The notes: generated by a model not told the origin, from the letters alone. 64,000 bases of DNA from Leptobrachium leishanense (GCA_009667805.1 CM019065.1:15078952-15142951); one strand, 5' to 3'. Shown: positions 20,169 to 31,474, counted from the stretch's first letter. Program-made: numbers and translations.

Positions 20169-21806
20169 CAGTCATGGCCGAAATTGTTGGCTCCCCAGAC
20201 ATTTTTTCAGAAAATCAAGTATTTCTCACAGAAAGGTATTGCAGTAACACATGTTTTTCTATACACATGTTTATTCCCTTTGTGTGTAGTGGAACAAAAC
20301 AAAAAAAGGGCGGGGAAAAAAAGCAAATTGGACATAAGGTCACACAAAACTCCAAAAATGGGCTGGACAAAATTCTTGGCACCCTTAACTAAATAGTTGG
20401 TTGCACACCCTTTGGAAAAAATAACTGAAATCAGTCGCTTCCTATAACCATCAATAAGCTTCTTACACCTCTCACATGGAATTTTGGACCACTCTTCCTT
20501 TGCAAACTGCTCCAGGTCTCTCTTATTGGAAGGGCGCCTTTTCCCAACAGCAATTTTAAGATCTCTCCACAGGTGTTCAATGGGATTTAGATCTGGACTC
20601 ATTGCTGGCCACTTCAGAACTCTCCAGGGCTTTGTTGCCATCCATTTCGGTTTGCTTTTTGACATATGTTTGGGGTCATTATTCTGCTGGAAGACCCAAG
20701 ATCTCGGATGCAAACCCAGCTTTCTGACACTGGGCTCTACAGTGCGAGCCAAAATCCTTTGGTAATAATCCTCAGATTTCATGATGTCTTGCACACATTC
20801 AAGACACCCAGTGCCAGAGGCAGCAAAACAACCCCAAAACATCATTGAACCCTCCACCATATTTCACTGTAGGTACTATGTTCTTTTCTTTGTAGGCCTC
20901 ATTCTGTTTTCAGTAAGCAGTAGAATGATGTGCTTTACCAAAAAGCTATCTTGGTCCCAACTGTCCACAATACTTTTCCCAGAAGGATTTTGGCTTACTC
21001 AAGTACATTTTGGCAAACTGTAGTCTTGCTTTTTTATGCCTCTGTGTCAGCAGTGGGGAACTTCTGGGTCTCCTGCCATAGCGTTTCATTTCATTTAAAT
21101 GTTGATGGATAGTTCGCGCTGACACTGATGCTCCCTGAGCCTGCAGGACAGCTTGAATTTCTTTGGAACTTGTTTGGGTCAGCTTATCCACCATTCGGAC
21201 TATCCTGCGTTGCAACCTTTCATCAATTTTTCTCTTCCGTCCACGCCCAGAGAGATTAGCTACAGTGCCATGGGTTGCAAACTTCTTGATAATGTTGCAC
21301 ACTGTGGACAAAGGCAAATCTAGATCTCTGGAGATGGACTTGTAACCTTGAGATTGTTGCTATTTTTCCACAATTTTGGTTCTCAAGTCCTCAGACATTT
21401 CTCTTCTCCTCTTTCTATTGTCCATGCTTAGTGTGGCACACAGACACACAATGCAAAGACTAAGTGAACTTCTCTCCTTTTTATCTGCTTTCAGGTGTGA
21501 TTTTTATATTGCCCACACCTGTTACTTGCCCCAGGTGAGTTTACAGGAGCATCACATGATTGAAACAATCTTATTTATCCACAATTTTGAAAAGGTGCCA
21601 AGTATTTTGTCCAGCCCATTTTTGGAGTTTTGTGTGACATTATGTCCAATTTGCTTTTTTCCCTCCCTTTTTTTGTTTTGTTCCAAACCACACAAAGGGA
21701 ATAAACATGTGTATAGCAAAACATGTGTTACTGCAATACTTTTCTGTGAGAAATACTTGATTTTCTGGAAAAATGTCTAGGGTGCCAACAATTTCGGCCA
21801 TGACTG
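20169..21806 (-). mobile_element. Tc1-like DNA transposon, second family
   Basis: Termini CAGTCATGGCCGAAATTGTT and AACAATTTCGGCCATGACTG are perfect inverted repeats. A TA is on the left; the right copy has changed to TT. It carries a minus-strand transposase with an internal stop. Its sequence is unlike the Tc1 element at 5691-7235. Confidence 0.9.
20207..21425 (-). pseudogene. Tc1-like transposase with stop, frameshift and catalytic Asp to Asn change
   Basis: From ATG 21423-21425 the frame reads an N-terminal EDLRTKIVEK, then a stop codon, then SQGYKSISRDLDLPLSTVCN (helix-turn-helix), GRGRKRKI (AT-hook-like GRPR region) and the second HTH to about 20946. The catalytic part (20860 on) has MMFWGCFAASG, VFQQNNDPKHM and SPDLNPIEHLW. 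In the family the second catalytic residue is the Asp of QQDNDPKH; here it is Asn. With the stop and the frame change near 20900 this copy cannot transpose. Confidence 0.88.
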
Positions 21807-22273
21807 TTCGTCTGTGATAGCATACAATTGTGTTAAATGGAGCCCCACACACGAAGTACGTCCGCACAGAAGTGCGGGGGCTGACGGATGCTGCAAATGG
21901 ACGCAGGTTAGGCAAGAACGTAATACTGCTAGAACGGACGTGCAGAGTGCGCCACGTCCACAGCGTCCGCATAGCTTTGTGTGTGAGTGATCAACAAGGT
22001 CAGACGGACTGCATTTATACGTCCAGCATTTTTGACGGACAGAATGTTCTTTCATTGTAATTTATTTTCCCTGCTACATCAGTGAAAAAAACGGACTGTG
22101 TGTCACTGGCCATTACCTTGTCGTCACAGTCAGTAAGTACTTCCATACTGCACGGACACACAGTCCGTAGAAAATGCGCTCATCTGACCCTAGCCTAACC
22201 CCTCTGTGGTATTGTGGAAGAGTGCAGGGGTGGACCATGTGGTCCTATATTGAAAAGTTTTTTTTTTTTTTAA

Positions 22274-23461
22274 CCCCTTAGTGACCGGGCGGTTTTACAC
22301 AAATCCGTCCTTTAGTGACCGCTGCTGTTTTTACGTTTCTGCGCTGCTCGTGTTTAGATCAAATTTTCCTCTTACTCGTTTATTCAACCCACACATATTA
22401 TACACCCTTTTTCCCGCCATTAAATGGACTTTCTAGAAATACCATTATTTCCATCATATCCAATAATTTAATATAAAAAAAATATGAAAAAAATGGTAAA
22501 AACACACTTTTTCGTAATTTAATCCCCTAAAGCTATAACCACCAATAAAGACCCCGGCTAAATAGTTTCCAAATTTTATCCCGAGAATGGAAATACCCAA
22601 TTTTTACATGTTTTTACCTTTTAACCCTTTCACTGCTGAGCCAGTTCACCTATGTGCGCTACGCTCATTCTGACCATTTTGTGCTAATTATTTTGAGATG
22701 ACAGCCTAGGTCCTATTTAATTAAACTCCCCCCAGACAAAAAAAACTTTAAATAAAATAAAAAAATGTTTGTTTTTTTTTACATTTTTTTTTTTAAAACC
22801 AAACCTGGTCATGTTTGGTATCATTTGAAAGGCCATAATCAGGCCTTTCAAATGATGGCAAATATGACCATCTAGCTGCCATGGATCGGGAGATAAAGGG
22901 ATCCTTAGGATCCCCTTATCTCTACATGGCAGCTAGAGGGTTAACTGGCCCACTGACATCCTCACACATATGGTGAGGTTGTCAGTGGGTGGGGGGACCT
23001 GGAGGCTTGGCTGACATCCAAGATGTCAGCCCCCCTCCAGGTTTGAATCACGTTTTGGCGCCAATTGGCGCCGCAACGTGATCCGGCGGCGAAATGGTTA
23101 ATGCCATACACCGCTGGAAAGGGGAGGCTCTCCCCTCTCCAGCGGTGCAAACGGCATCTCCCTAGCTTCAATGGTTGGGGAGATAGAGGGCTCCGAAGGA
23201 GCCCCCCCTCCCCTCCATTGAAACACATGGGGGCACCTTCTGATGACGTCACCACGCAGCGTGGCGACGTCATCAGCCTCGCCTGCCCATGTAAATCACA
23301 TGGGCAGGCTTCCTCCCTGCCAGATCGCCGTGGGATCCGACGAGGGAGGTGAGTATCGGGCGGGAGGGGGATTTGGCGCCGGTGACGTACCCTGTACGTC
23401 CGCGGGTCTAAGGGAGCCCCGAGGACAGGACGTACAGGGTACGTCAGCGGCCCTTAAGGGG
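22274..23461. mobile_element. piggyBac-type MITE (TTAA target site)
   Basis: The element is bounded by TTAA at 22270-22273 and 23462-23465 and has short inverted ends CCCCTTAGTGACC and CGGCCCTTAAGGGG. It is 1188 bp, without a transposase, AT-rich on the left and GC-rich on the right. Internal inverted repeats are present (AAAGGCCATAATCAGGCCTTT at 22828-22848; CCTTGAC-type and GACGTCACCACG/CGTGGCGACGTC at 23244-23275). TTAA duplication and CCC ends are typical for the piggyBac superfamily. Confidence 0.75.
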
Positions 23462-23594
23462 TTAATGGGCGTCAGTGCAGCCAGATATTGTGCCTTTCAT
23501 GGCAGCAAGTGCCTTCACACCGTAACCCTTCTGTTGTATTGTGGAAGAATTCAGTGCTGGAGGTTTTGTGAATGCAGAAGAGGACATCCCCTAT

Positions 23595-26500
23595 CTATTC
23601 CATTACTTCAGCATCAGGGGATTGATAGCTGCTGATCCAGGACTGATTCATTTTTATAAATGTCAGCTGGTCTACAGAGTCGGTGGACAGACGCACTCTT
23701 TTGTCTGTGACAAAACCTCCAGTGGCACTGAACGTCCTTTCGGAAAGCAGGCTAGATGAAGGGCAACTTAGTAGCTGCATAGCATATTGGCTAAGTTCTG
23801 GCCAGTGATCCAATCTCAACACCCAGTAAGCCAGTGGATCATATGCTGGAAAGGTTTCCAGGTCTGCCCTTGCCCCTAGGTAGTTCTGCACCATATGGTG
23901 AAGACGCTGGCAATGGGTGCCTACATTTGACGTCCCTGGGCGTCGAGGACTAAAAAAATGTAAAAATGCATCAGTCAAGCGGCCCTGGCCTTCACCGCTA
24001 TTCCTCTGATGACCTGCAGCTTCAGAAGCACGTGTGTCAGCACTTGGTAATCTAACAGTGCCTGGAAAGGTGTTACACAAGTTTCACTTTAGAGCGTCCT
24101 CAAGTTTTGTCATCCTGTGCTCCCTCTGTGTGGGCAGGATGAGCTCTGCAACTTTCCCCTTGTATCGTGGATCAAGAAGGGTTGCCAACCAGTAATGATG
24201 GCTCCTTGATAGCACGAATACTTGGGTCCTTTAGCAGGCTTTGCATCATTAGGGAGCCCATGCAGCATAGGTTGGAGGTGGCATTAGCTGCTGAGTCTTC
24301 CTGGTCAATGAGGATGACCGTATCGTACACTTCCTCCTCCCAGCCACGCACAAGCCCTTCTGTTTCTGGGCACATCAAACCCTGCCTTAAGGAATCCCCA
24401 CCTTCAATGCCCCCACTACTTAAATAGTCCTCCTCCTCCTCCTTCTCCTCCTGTCTGATCTGAGTAGGACCCGCTGGAATGCTGTCTGCGGAAAGACTGG
24501 GGCCTTGAGAGCTAGGGAAGGCCTCCTCTTCCTCCCGCTGCTCTGCCTCTAGAGCCACATCTATAATTCCCCGCAGAGTGTGCTCCAGCAGGAACACTAA
24601 AGGAATTGTGTCACTGATGCATGCGCTGTCTCTGATCACCATCCTCGTTGCCTCCTCAAATGGTGACAGTACAGTGCATGCATCCTTGATCAGCAGCAAC
24701 TGTGGGGGGGAAATAAGTTGACCTGAACCTGTCCTTGTGCCATACTCACACAGGTACTCGTTGATGGCCCTCTGCTGCTTGTGCAGATGCTGCAGCATTG
24801 CTAATGTCGAATTCCACCTGGTGGGCATGTCACAGATCAGACAGTTTGTGGGAAGGTGGAATTCTCTTTGAATTTCTGCCAGGCGAATGCTTGCTGGGAA
24901 TGACCGTCTGAAGTGTCTGCAGTCTTTTCTGGCCTGGATGAGAAGCTCTGGCAGCCCTTGGTACTTGGTTAGGAAACGCTGTACCACCAGATTTAAGACG
25001 TGTGCTAGGCATGGTACATGCGTCAACTTACCCTTGCGTAGGGCGGAGAGAAAATTGCTGCCATTATCATAGACGATCATTCCCAGCTCAAGCTGGCGTG
25101 GTGTTAACCATCTCTGCTCCTGCCCCTGCAGAGCTGACAAAATTTCAGACCCAGTGTGGCTCCTGTCCCCTAAACAAACCAGCTCAAGCACAGTATGGCA
25201 TCTTTTTGCTTGAGCCATTGCGTAGACCCTGTCAGGTGTGGGTTTAACTGCCACTTCGCCAGAGATGGAGGAGGAGGAGGAGGAGGAGGAAGAGGTGGTG
25301 GTGGTGGAGCAGACAGACCTCATACAAGCAGCTTTCTGGATGCGTGGTGGATGAACAAGCTCCAGCACAGAGCCCCGTCTTGGATCCCTCCCAGCTGCAA
25401 TCAGAGTTACCCAGTGTGCCGTGAAGGAAATGTAACGACCCCGTCCATGCTTGCTGGACCACGTGTCTAAAGTCACATGCACCTTGCTGCTGACTGCCTT
25501 TCTCAATGACTGGATAACATTGTTTTCCAAGTGCTGGTATAGTGCTGGAATGGCCTTGCATGAAAAGTAATGGCGTTTTGAAACCTGCCACTGTGGTACA
25601 GCACATTCAGCAAATTCACGTAAGGGAGCAGAGTCCACCAGCTGGAAAGGCAGCAGCTGCAATGCGAGTAATTTTGCTAAGCTGGCATTTAGACGCTGTG
25701 CTTGGATGGTTGGGACTATATTTTTTTTCTTTCGCTGCAGCAGCTGCGGCAACGTAATCTGACTGTGTAAATCTTCCGCTACTGGGAGGATTTCACATTG
25801 TGAGGAAGGACCTGGTACATCCATTACTGTAGCATCATCTCTGTTGGTGGAGGTTGTAGGCAATGACATGGCAGGACATACAGTGGGGGTAGAGACAGAT
25901 GAGGAGGAGGACCTACGCAAAGTTTTGCGCCAACGGGATGTGTGGCACTTATTCATATGTCGCCTCAAGCACGTGGTACCCAAGTGTCCGGTATCTTTCC
26001 CACACTTAAGCCTCATCTGACATAGATTACAAATAGCAACGCTGCGCTCTACTGCACATTTCTTAAGATCTCCCAGAAACAGAGTTCCTGCATGTGTTCT
26101 TTGAGACAACAGCACTCTGCACCGGAGCAGCTCTGACATGTGATGCTTGGACTGGCTAGTGCTACGGTTGGTCACAGAGGATGTTGTGCCTTGTGGTTTG
26201 CTGTGCCTCCTCCTCTCCCCTCTTCCTCACTTAATTCCTCTGTTCGATCTGGCACCCAGGTGGAGTCAGTGACCTCATCATCATTGTCATCATCACCCCT
26301 ATCTCCTCGTCACTGGAGTCAATTTGGCAGTATGCTGCAGCTGCTGGGGCAACATGAGTGCCAGTTATTTGTGTGTCATCACTGGCACCCCCTTCCTCTA
26401 GGTTGATTATACTCCCTTGCTCAACCTCAGAGATTGAATCAGAGCACTGTACTTGCTGCGCATCCTCAAGCAGCATGTCACTCTCATTGTAGTCAAACAA

Positions 26501-26812
26501 TTCAGCTGACTCCGTGTGTGATAGCGAGGCTACGGCAGGAGTAGCTGTGGACATGGAGGCTGCATTAGATGCTTTGGCAGCTGAGGTGGACTGTAAAGCA
26601 CTAGAAGCCTGGCTGGCAGAGGACTCGGAGGATGAGGATGGCCTGGTTAGCCAATCCACCAAGTCCTCTGTATGTTGCTGCTGCTTAAGACGGCCAGCAC
26701 CAGTTAGAAAGGACAAGCGTGCCCCTGCAGAGGATTCACCACGTCCACCATGACCAGGGGCTGCTTGCCCTCTTATCTGTGTCTGGGAGCATCTGCCTGT
26801 CCTTTCAGACAT
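23595..26812 (-). pseudogene. ZBED-type hAT transposase, copy 1 (two frameshifts)
   Basis: ATG at 26812 opens MSERTGRCSQTQIRGQA with a long acidic, Ser-rich leader. After a frame change near 26200 the BED zinc finger is read: ICNLCQMRLKCGKDTG...CLRRHMNKCH. The hAT core follows: LDTWSSKHGRGRYISF, YDNGSNFLSALRKG, CLAHVLNLVVQRFL and CDMPTRWNSTLAMLQ. After a second break near 24100-24170 the C-terminal dimerisation domain is read (YDPLAYWVLRLDHW, LSSLLSERTFSATGGFVT-like words, QLTFIKMN) to about 23600. Family members bind the TAGGGATGAGC-type ends and make 8-bp duplications. Only two or three lesions over about 1,050 codons point to a fairly young copy. Confidence 0.9.
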
Positions 26813-27421
26813 GGTGAGTGATATATAGATTAATATATACAGAACTCTGATTCAACTCTGGTATAAAGATTTAAAGAACTCTGGTATAACTCCGTGAGAC
26901 ACACTGATAGCTGGCAGCCATTGACAACAGACAGATCACCTTAATTCACAAATGTTTTAAAGAAAGTTGTAAACCCCAAAAAAAACTTGCTGGCACAGTG
27001 ACAAGACACACATCACATAAATTCCCTGATATTTGGTAGAAATGAGACCCCCAGACCCCCCCCCCCCGTAGCGTGGCAGACCGGCAGTAACAAGACACAA
27101 CTATCTCCTTTGAAATCTCCTCTGAAATGCGTGCAGAATCGGCGCGTGGAAACGTAATATAGTGTGCTGCGGGACTTAGCTCTGTGAGCCCATGATTGAG
27201 CGGTGATTGGCATAGTGTTGAACCAGTCTTGCACCAGACCTGTGGTAAGGTGCAAGGCTGTAGCCAATTACGAGCTTCAGGCCAGTGGGAAAATGCATTG
27301 TGGTCCATTGTGGTCGAACATGCGGCTAACACCCGGAAATGTTCGGTGTTCGCGATCTCATCGAACAGGCCAAGTTCGGGTCGAACCCCTGAACCGTCCG
27401 AACCCGAACCGCTCTTCCCTA

Positions 27422-27840
27422 ATTCTCACTGGAGAATAAATCAATTCATTTTTCAGGAAATTTGACCATATCCAGCTCTAGGAACAAGCAGCAGTTTCGG
27501 TGATCCCGCAGCTGTCTGACTCTATGAACTTAGTTGTGTCCAGATTTTATGACAATTTTAACTTCACCTCACATGAACACATTATGTTTGGGTATATTTA
27601 TGGTTTTAAATGAGAAATCATATTTAAAGAGGTGGAACATGGATTTATTCTTTCCACGTGTCAATGTCTCACCCCTTGTGTCTTATAAATATATATATAT
27701 ATTTTTTTGGATGAGGTGTTGGAATCCGTTCAACAAAGAATAAGAAAGTGGGGGAATGTGGGGACATTAGACATGCCTCTCCTGTATGTTGAATTAGCCA
27801 GGTCTCTCTGTTCTATAGCCTTCATTTACATATCACTAGA
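27422..27840. other. Sequence between hAT and Helitron coding end, function unclear
   Basis: AT-rich, with a TA microsatellite at 27689-27702. It may hold the 3' terminus of Helitron B. A candidate terminus, on the minus strand, is CTAG at 27833-27836 followed by T, with a CTTCCC-AA-GGGAAG hairpin about 25 nt upstream; spacing is longer than usual. Confidence 0.35.
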
Positions 27841-27884
27841 CCCTTTGGTTAATTACAATATGTCCTTCCCTTGGGAAGACACAC

Positions 27885-29275
27885 CTACACATTTTTAGTG
27901 AAGCATGCATCAGTCCCTGGTAATAAGTAGCCTTGTTCACGTCCATCGATGACTTTGATTTTAACGTCCGCAGAGCTCGACTCGAGAGAATGCAACATAT
28001 AGTTGTCTATGGCTGAAGACGGGTTCTGGTAAATAGATGCCAACTCTGTCAAAGGTTTGTCCTTGGGATTTGTTAATAGTCATTGCAAATGCCAATTTAA
28101 CAGGAAATTGTCTCCTTCGTAAAACAAATGGCAGTTCGGTGTTACTTGGGGCTAAATCAAATCAATTCTAGGAATGAAAATGTTTTTTCATTCAGAGGTA
28201 GGTGTCAATACTTTAGCAATGAGCAAATTTTGTCGCATAGCTGTCACAATCAGTCTTGTTCCATTACACAGGCTTCTCTTTGTATTCAGGTTACGCAGGA
28301 GCATAATAATACAGTCAATTTTGAGTTTCAGTTTATGAACTGGCATCCCAGAAGGAGCCAATTCATTTAAGAACTCAATGGGGTAATTATCCTTGTCTTC
28401 CTGTGATTCATCAATAGAATCAGTGCTTAAATAAGTGTAGCTCTCACCTTCTAACAAACTAAGCACTTCTTCATTGATGTTTTCCACATCACAATTTTTG
28501 GGGCATAAAATTGCAGTTTTCTCAAACGTTGAAATATGATCAGGGTGTAAATGGTCACCATAAATTTCCTTGACAATGGAGTTTTTGCAGATCATTTTAG
28601 GTGGTATCTGAAATATATCTTGATGGAAGCCATGTTCGTTTGTGAGTTTTCCATCGCCAAGTTTTATTAGCCAAGAGCTGAACTCTGGATCCACAGATCT
28701 TACATTTGTTTGCAGCTTTATGATCTTAAATTTATCCCATAGTGTATTGAATTTAATGCTGGATTCAACAATTGCGGATCGACTGCCATGTGCCACAACA
28801 GGTAGAGTTTGCCGGAAATCGCCTCCGAGGATAATTGTTTTACCGCCAAAAGGTTGTTTTTCATGAGCTCTTGCAGTAGTTTGTCAACGCATCTGAGAGC
28901 ATCACTTGGAGCCATGGTTGATTCATCCCAAATTATAATTTTTGTTTTTCTAAGGATTGTGGCATCATTAGATGTTTGCCTCATGGAAGAAGTTGAAGTG
29001 TCCAACAAAGGAACAGGCAGTTTAAATTGTGAGTGATATGTGGGTCCACCCTCTAGCAAATTAGCAGCAATTCCAGTAGAAGCAACAGCTAATGCTACCT
29101 CTTTGTTTCCTCTAAATGAATGCAATAAAGTTTGGTATAGGTATGTTTTGCCACTACCTCCAGGACCATCGAGAAAGTAACACCTTTGGGGTAATGTATC
29201 GTTTTGGGTGGCAGAAAGAATGTATTCAAAAGTTTCTCTTTGTAGATCATTTAAAGCCGCCTGCATTTGTACTCC
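27885..29275 (-). pseudogene. Helitron B Rep-helicase, PIF1-like helicase part
   Basis: Minus-strand frame from 29275 to the stop at 27885-27887. Seen in order: DGPGGSGKTY (Walker A, about 29170), AVASTGIAANLLEGG, IIIWDESTM (Walker B, about 28925), KLQTNVRS, CNGTRLIV, then [20 protein letters not shown] and LYVAFSRV (motif VI). These are the PIF1/RecD-like motifs of Helitron helicases. Frame changes occur near 28800, 28130-28190 and 27990, so the enzyme is broken. The part joins directly to the Rep part at 33727 when the composite insertion is taken out, with the reading frame kept. Confidence 0.9.
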
Positions 29276-29279
29276 TATG

Positions 29280-29824
29280 TGTCAGGAATCAGGAGTGGTA
29301 GAGGAGGAGATGAGCCCAGGATGCAGTGATAAGGAGACACAGGATACAACTTGGCACTGGAGACACAGGATACAACTTGGCACTGGAGACACAGGATACA
29401 ACTTGGCACTGGAGACACAGGATACAACTTGGCACTGGAGACACAGGATACAACCTGGCACTGGAGACACAGGATACAACCTGGCACTGGAGACACAGGA
29501 TACAACTTGGCACTGGAGACACAGGATACACTTGGCACTGGAGACACAGGATACACTTGGCACTGGAGACACAGGATACACTTGGCACTGGAGACACAGG
29601 ATCTTGAGAGGGACACAGCTTGGCAGTGGAAGGCAATGTTAATGCAGCAGCAATGCATCATGGGAGATTGCCTCCCTGTGCTTCCCTATTTAAGGGACAA
29701 TCAAGACACCTGTGGCTGCTGCAGTGGCTGACTGAGGTACTGCAGGCAAATAGGCAAAGGGCTGTCAGGTTGGAATAATCACCTTAGGAGGCTTCTTGCC
29801 ACGGCGGCGACGTGTAACCTGACA
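29280..29824 (-). mobile_element. 3' LTR of gag-only element (short allele, 545 bp)
   Basis: On the minus strand it starts TGTCAGGTTACACGTCGCC at 29824 and ends CCTGATTCCTGACA at 29280. It contains about 10 units of a 25-26 bp repeat (GGATACAACTTGGCACTGGA type) at 29338-29600. Outside the repeat it is nearly identical to the LTR at 31475-32850. Confidence 0.92.
29338..29605. repeat. LTR minisatellite, 25-26 bp unit, about 10 copies
   Basis: Units read AGGATACAACTTGGCACTGG (26-bp form, first seven) and then AGGATACACTTGGCACTGG (25-bp form, last three). Confidence 0.95.
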
Positions 29825-29838
29825 ATACCCCCCACCGA
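29825..29838 (-). other. Polypurine tract of gag-only element
   Basis: Minus-strand CGGTGGGGGGTAT directly precedes the LTR start TGTCAGG, mirroring AAGTGGGGGGTAC at 784-795. Confidence 0.7.
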
Positions 29839-30611
29839 AGGCTGAACACCGGGCAGCTAAGGAGGTCTGATACGTCGCCGTAACGGTAAGACCCACCACG
29901 GTTCCATTGGAGGTAGTACAGTCCAGTGGCAAGGGTTCAATCAATTCTGTGCCAAGAACATCAGTACACCGGATTTCATTCCTGGATGGTTCTTTGATCT
30001 CCGCTGCAATGCGTGGCTCAGTCTGAACTCGAAGGTCTGGGAGTGGCTCGCCATCAGTCACGGTGTACAGTGACATGCAGGCAGAGGGCACAGAGTCCAG
30101 ATATGGGTCAGTGAGAGGGGTCACCACAGACAACTGACAAGGAGCCCGAGAGCAGGAGGGAAACTTGATTTGGCGGCTGTGGGGAATTGGACAGACCATC
30201 TTACTTACTCCTGTAATTCTTCTAGGGGTGTCAGATCCACAAAGGTAAGTAGCTGGGATGGCAGCTGGCATAAAGGTGGTAGCACTTAGGTTGCCCTGTG
30301 CTGGTTGTAGCGGTGGCTCACCATTGGAATCTACAAAGTCCAAACCAAAGTTAGGTGGTGTAACTGCAGCAGATGGTGGTATTTCTTCAGTGGCACTTAT
30401 TTTAGCCAGTTGTTTCAGTAGGAAAGCAGGATTTTTCTGCAGATTCTGCAGGATATCGGCGAGGGAATCAACCTGGCTTGCCAGGGTTACAACAGTAGAA
30501 GTAAGCACTGATATTTATGGGGCCTTGTCAATAACCACACAAGCTGGCATTGAAGTGGGTTTGACATGTACCTCTTCATTCAGCAAAGCAGGCATGGCTT
30601 TGTATTCCTCA

Positions 30612-30822
30612 AGCGGCTGGGCAGCGCACATGGATTCATCAGGCTGCGGGGAAGCGCACATGGATTCTTCAAGCTGCGGGGATGCACACTTGGATTCTTC
30701 AAGCTGCGGGGATGCACACTTGGATTCTTCAAGCTGCGGGGATGCACACTTGGATTCTTCAAGCTGCGGGGATGCACACTTGGATTCTTCAAGCTGCGGG
30801 GATGCACACTTTGATTCTTCAG
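30612..30822. repeat. 30-bp coding minisatellite in Gag tail, 7 copies
   Basis: Unit GGATTCTTCAAGCTGCGGGG plus ATGCACACTT; five copies are nearly identical and the outer two have diverged. It encodes a 10-residue repeat on the minus strand, and its period keeps the frame. Confidence 0.95.
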
Positions 30823-31474
30823 CTGACACCTCAGCAGCAGGCCCTTCGGCATGGGCTTCAGGCTCAACCTCCTCAGTAACCATGGAGGGAGCAACACAGG
30901 GGCCCAAAGGACCTTGAGGAAGCTGGATGGTCACCAATGCATATATGGCATTCCTGGCAATGGTGTATGGGGTTACTGGATCTTGGACTTGATCTTTCTC
31001 CATATCAGCCAGGCAAAGGTTAACCTGGTTAGTTCCAGAATTAACCAGAGAGGTCTTTGGTAGATGCTGGGTATTGGGGAGATCAGCTGGTTTAGCCACA
31101 GAGACAAATGTTCCTCCCTGTAACACTGGAAAGCAGGGATATTCAGGCAGAACAGTCTTTAGAGGGTTGTTGTGCTCATAGTACATAGGTCTCTTAGTGG
31201 GTTTTTCCGGGCATTGGGCAACTCGGTGCCATATTGCTCCGCAGTACAAACAGAGATTCATTTGCCGCCTTCTGCTTTGCTCCTCCAGTGAGAGAGGGCC
31301 ATGGTTTTTCTTAAGGTTGGAAACGCATACCTTAGGGGATAGGTCCCATAGCCTCTTCAGCAACTTGTTCATTAGGCCAAGCAGGTGATGAACCAGTTCA
31401 TGGAATGATGTTTGGATTAACCCCCTCAGGTCTTTTATCACTGCAGGGCTCATAGGTTAATGGCTGCTGCATTC

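Larger units (their letters stand above)
20116..22195. mobile_element. Harbinger-like MITE split by a Tc1-like element
   Basis: Ends GGCTGGGGTCAGAC and ATCTGACCCTAGCC, with TAA at 20113-20115 and 22196-22198. The Tc1 occupies 20169-21806, leaving a MITE of about 440 bp. It is itself inserted into the hAT subterminal repeat (CATACAGTAACCCC in sister units gives the empty site). Confidence 0.88.
18604..27421 (-). mobile_element. ZBED-type hAT transposon, copy 1, with nested inserts
   Basis: On the minus strand the 5' end is at 27421 (TAGGGAAGAGCGGTTCGG) and the 3' end at 18604 (complement of TAGGGATGAGC). The transposase reads 26812 to about 23620. The long 3' noncoding side (23600-18604) holds tandem subterminal repeats plus a palindromic MITE (19016-19325), a Harbinger MITE containing a Tc1 (20116-22195) and a TTAA MITE (22274-23461). 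The 8-bp flanks (GTTTGCGT and ATTCTCAC) do not match, so the two ends may belong to different insertions or a rearrangement has occurred. Confidence 0.8.
29765..31453 (-). pseudogene. Gag-like ORF of pol-less LTR element (one in-frame stop)
   Basis: One frame runs from about 31453 to the TGA at 29765, interrupted by a single TAA at 30515-30517. The N-terminal part carries a retroviral-type zinc knuckle CLYCGAIWHRVAQC (CX2CX4HX4C, about 31210-31250) after a basic region. Then come seven copies of a 10-residue repeat (ESKCASPQLE type) and an acidic, Thr-rich tail with a heptad stretch (VVTLASQVDSLADILQNL). The frame reads through the purine tract and 20 codons into the 3' LTR. No protease, RT, RNase H or integrase motif exists between the LTRs. 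The start of Gag (capsid) is also missing, so the element relies on others for movement, if it moves. Confidence 0.75.

Noticed and set aside
23065..23635. ORFs near 23.1-23.6 kb
   Set aside because: GC-rich half of the TTAA MITE; overlapping ORFs on both strands without recognisable domains.
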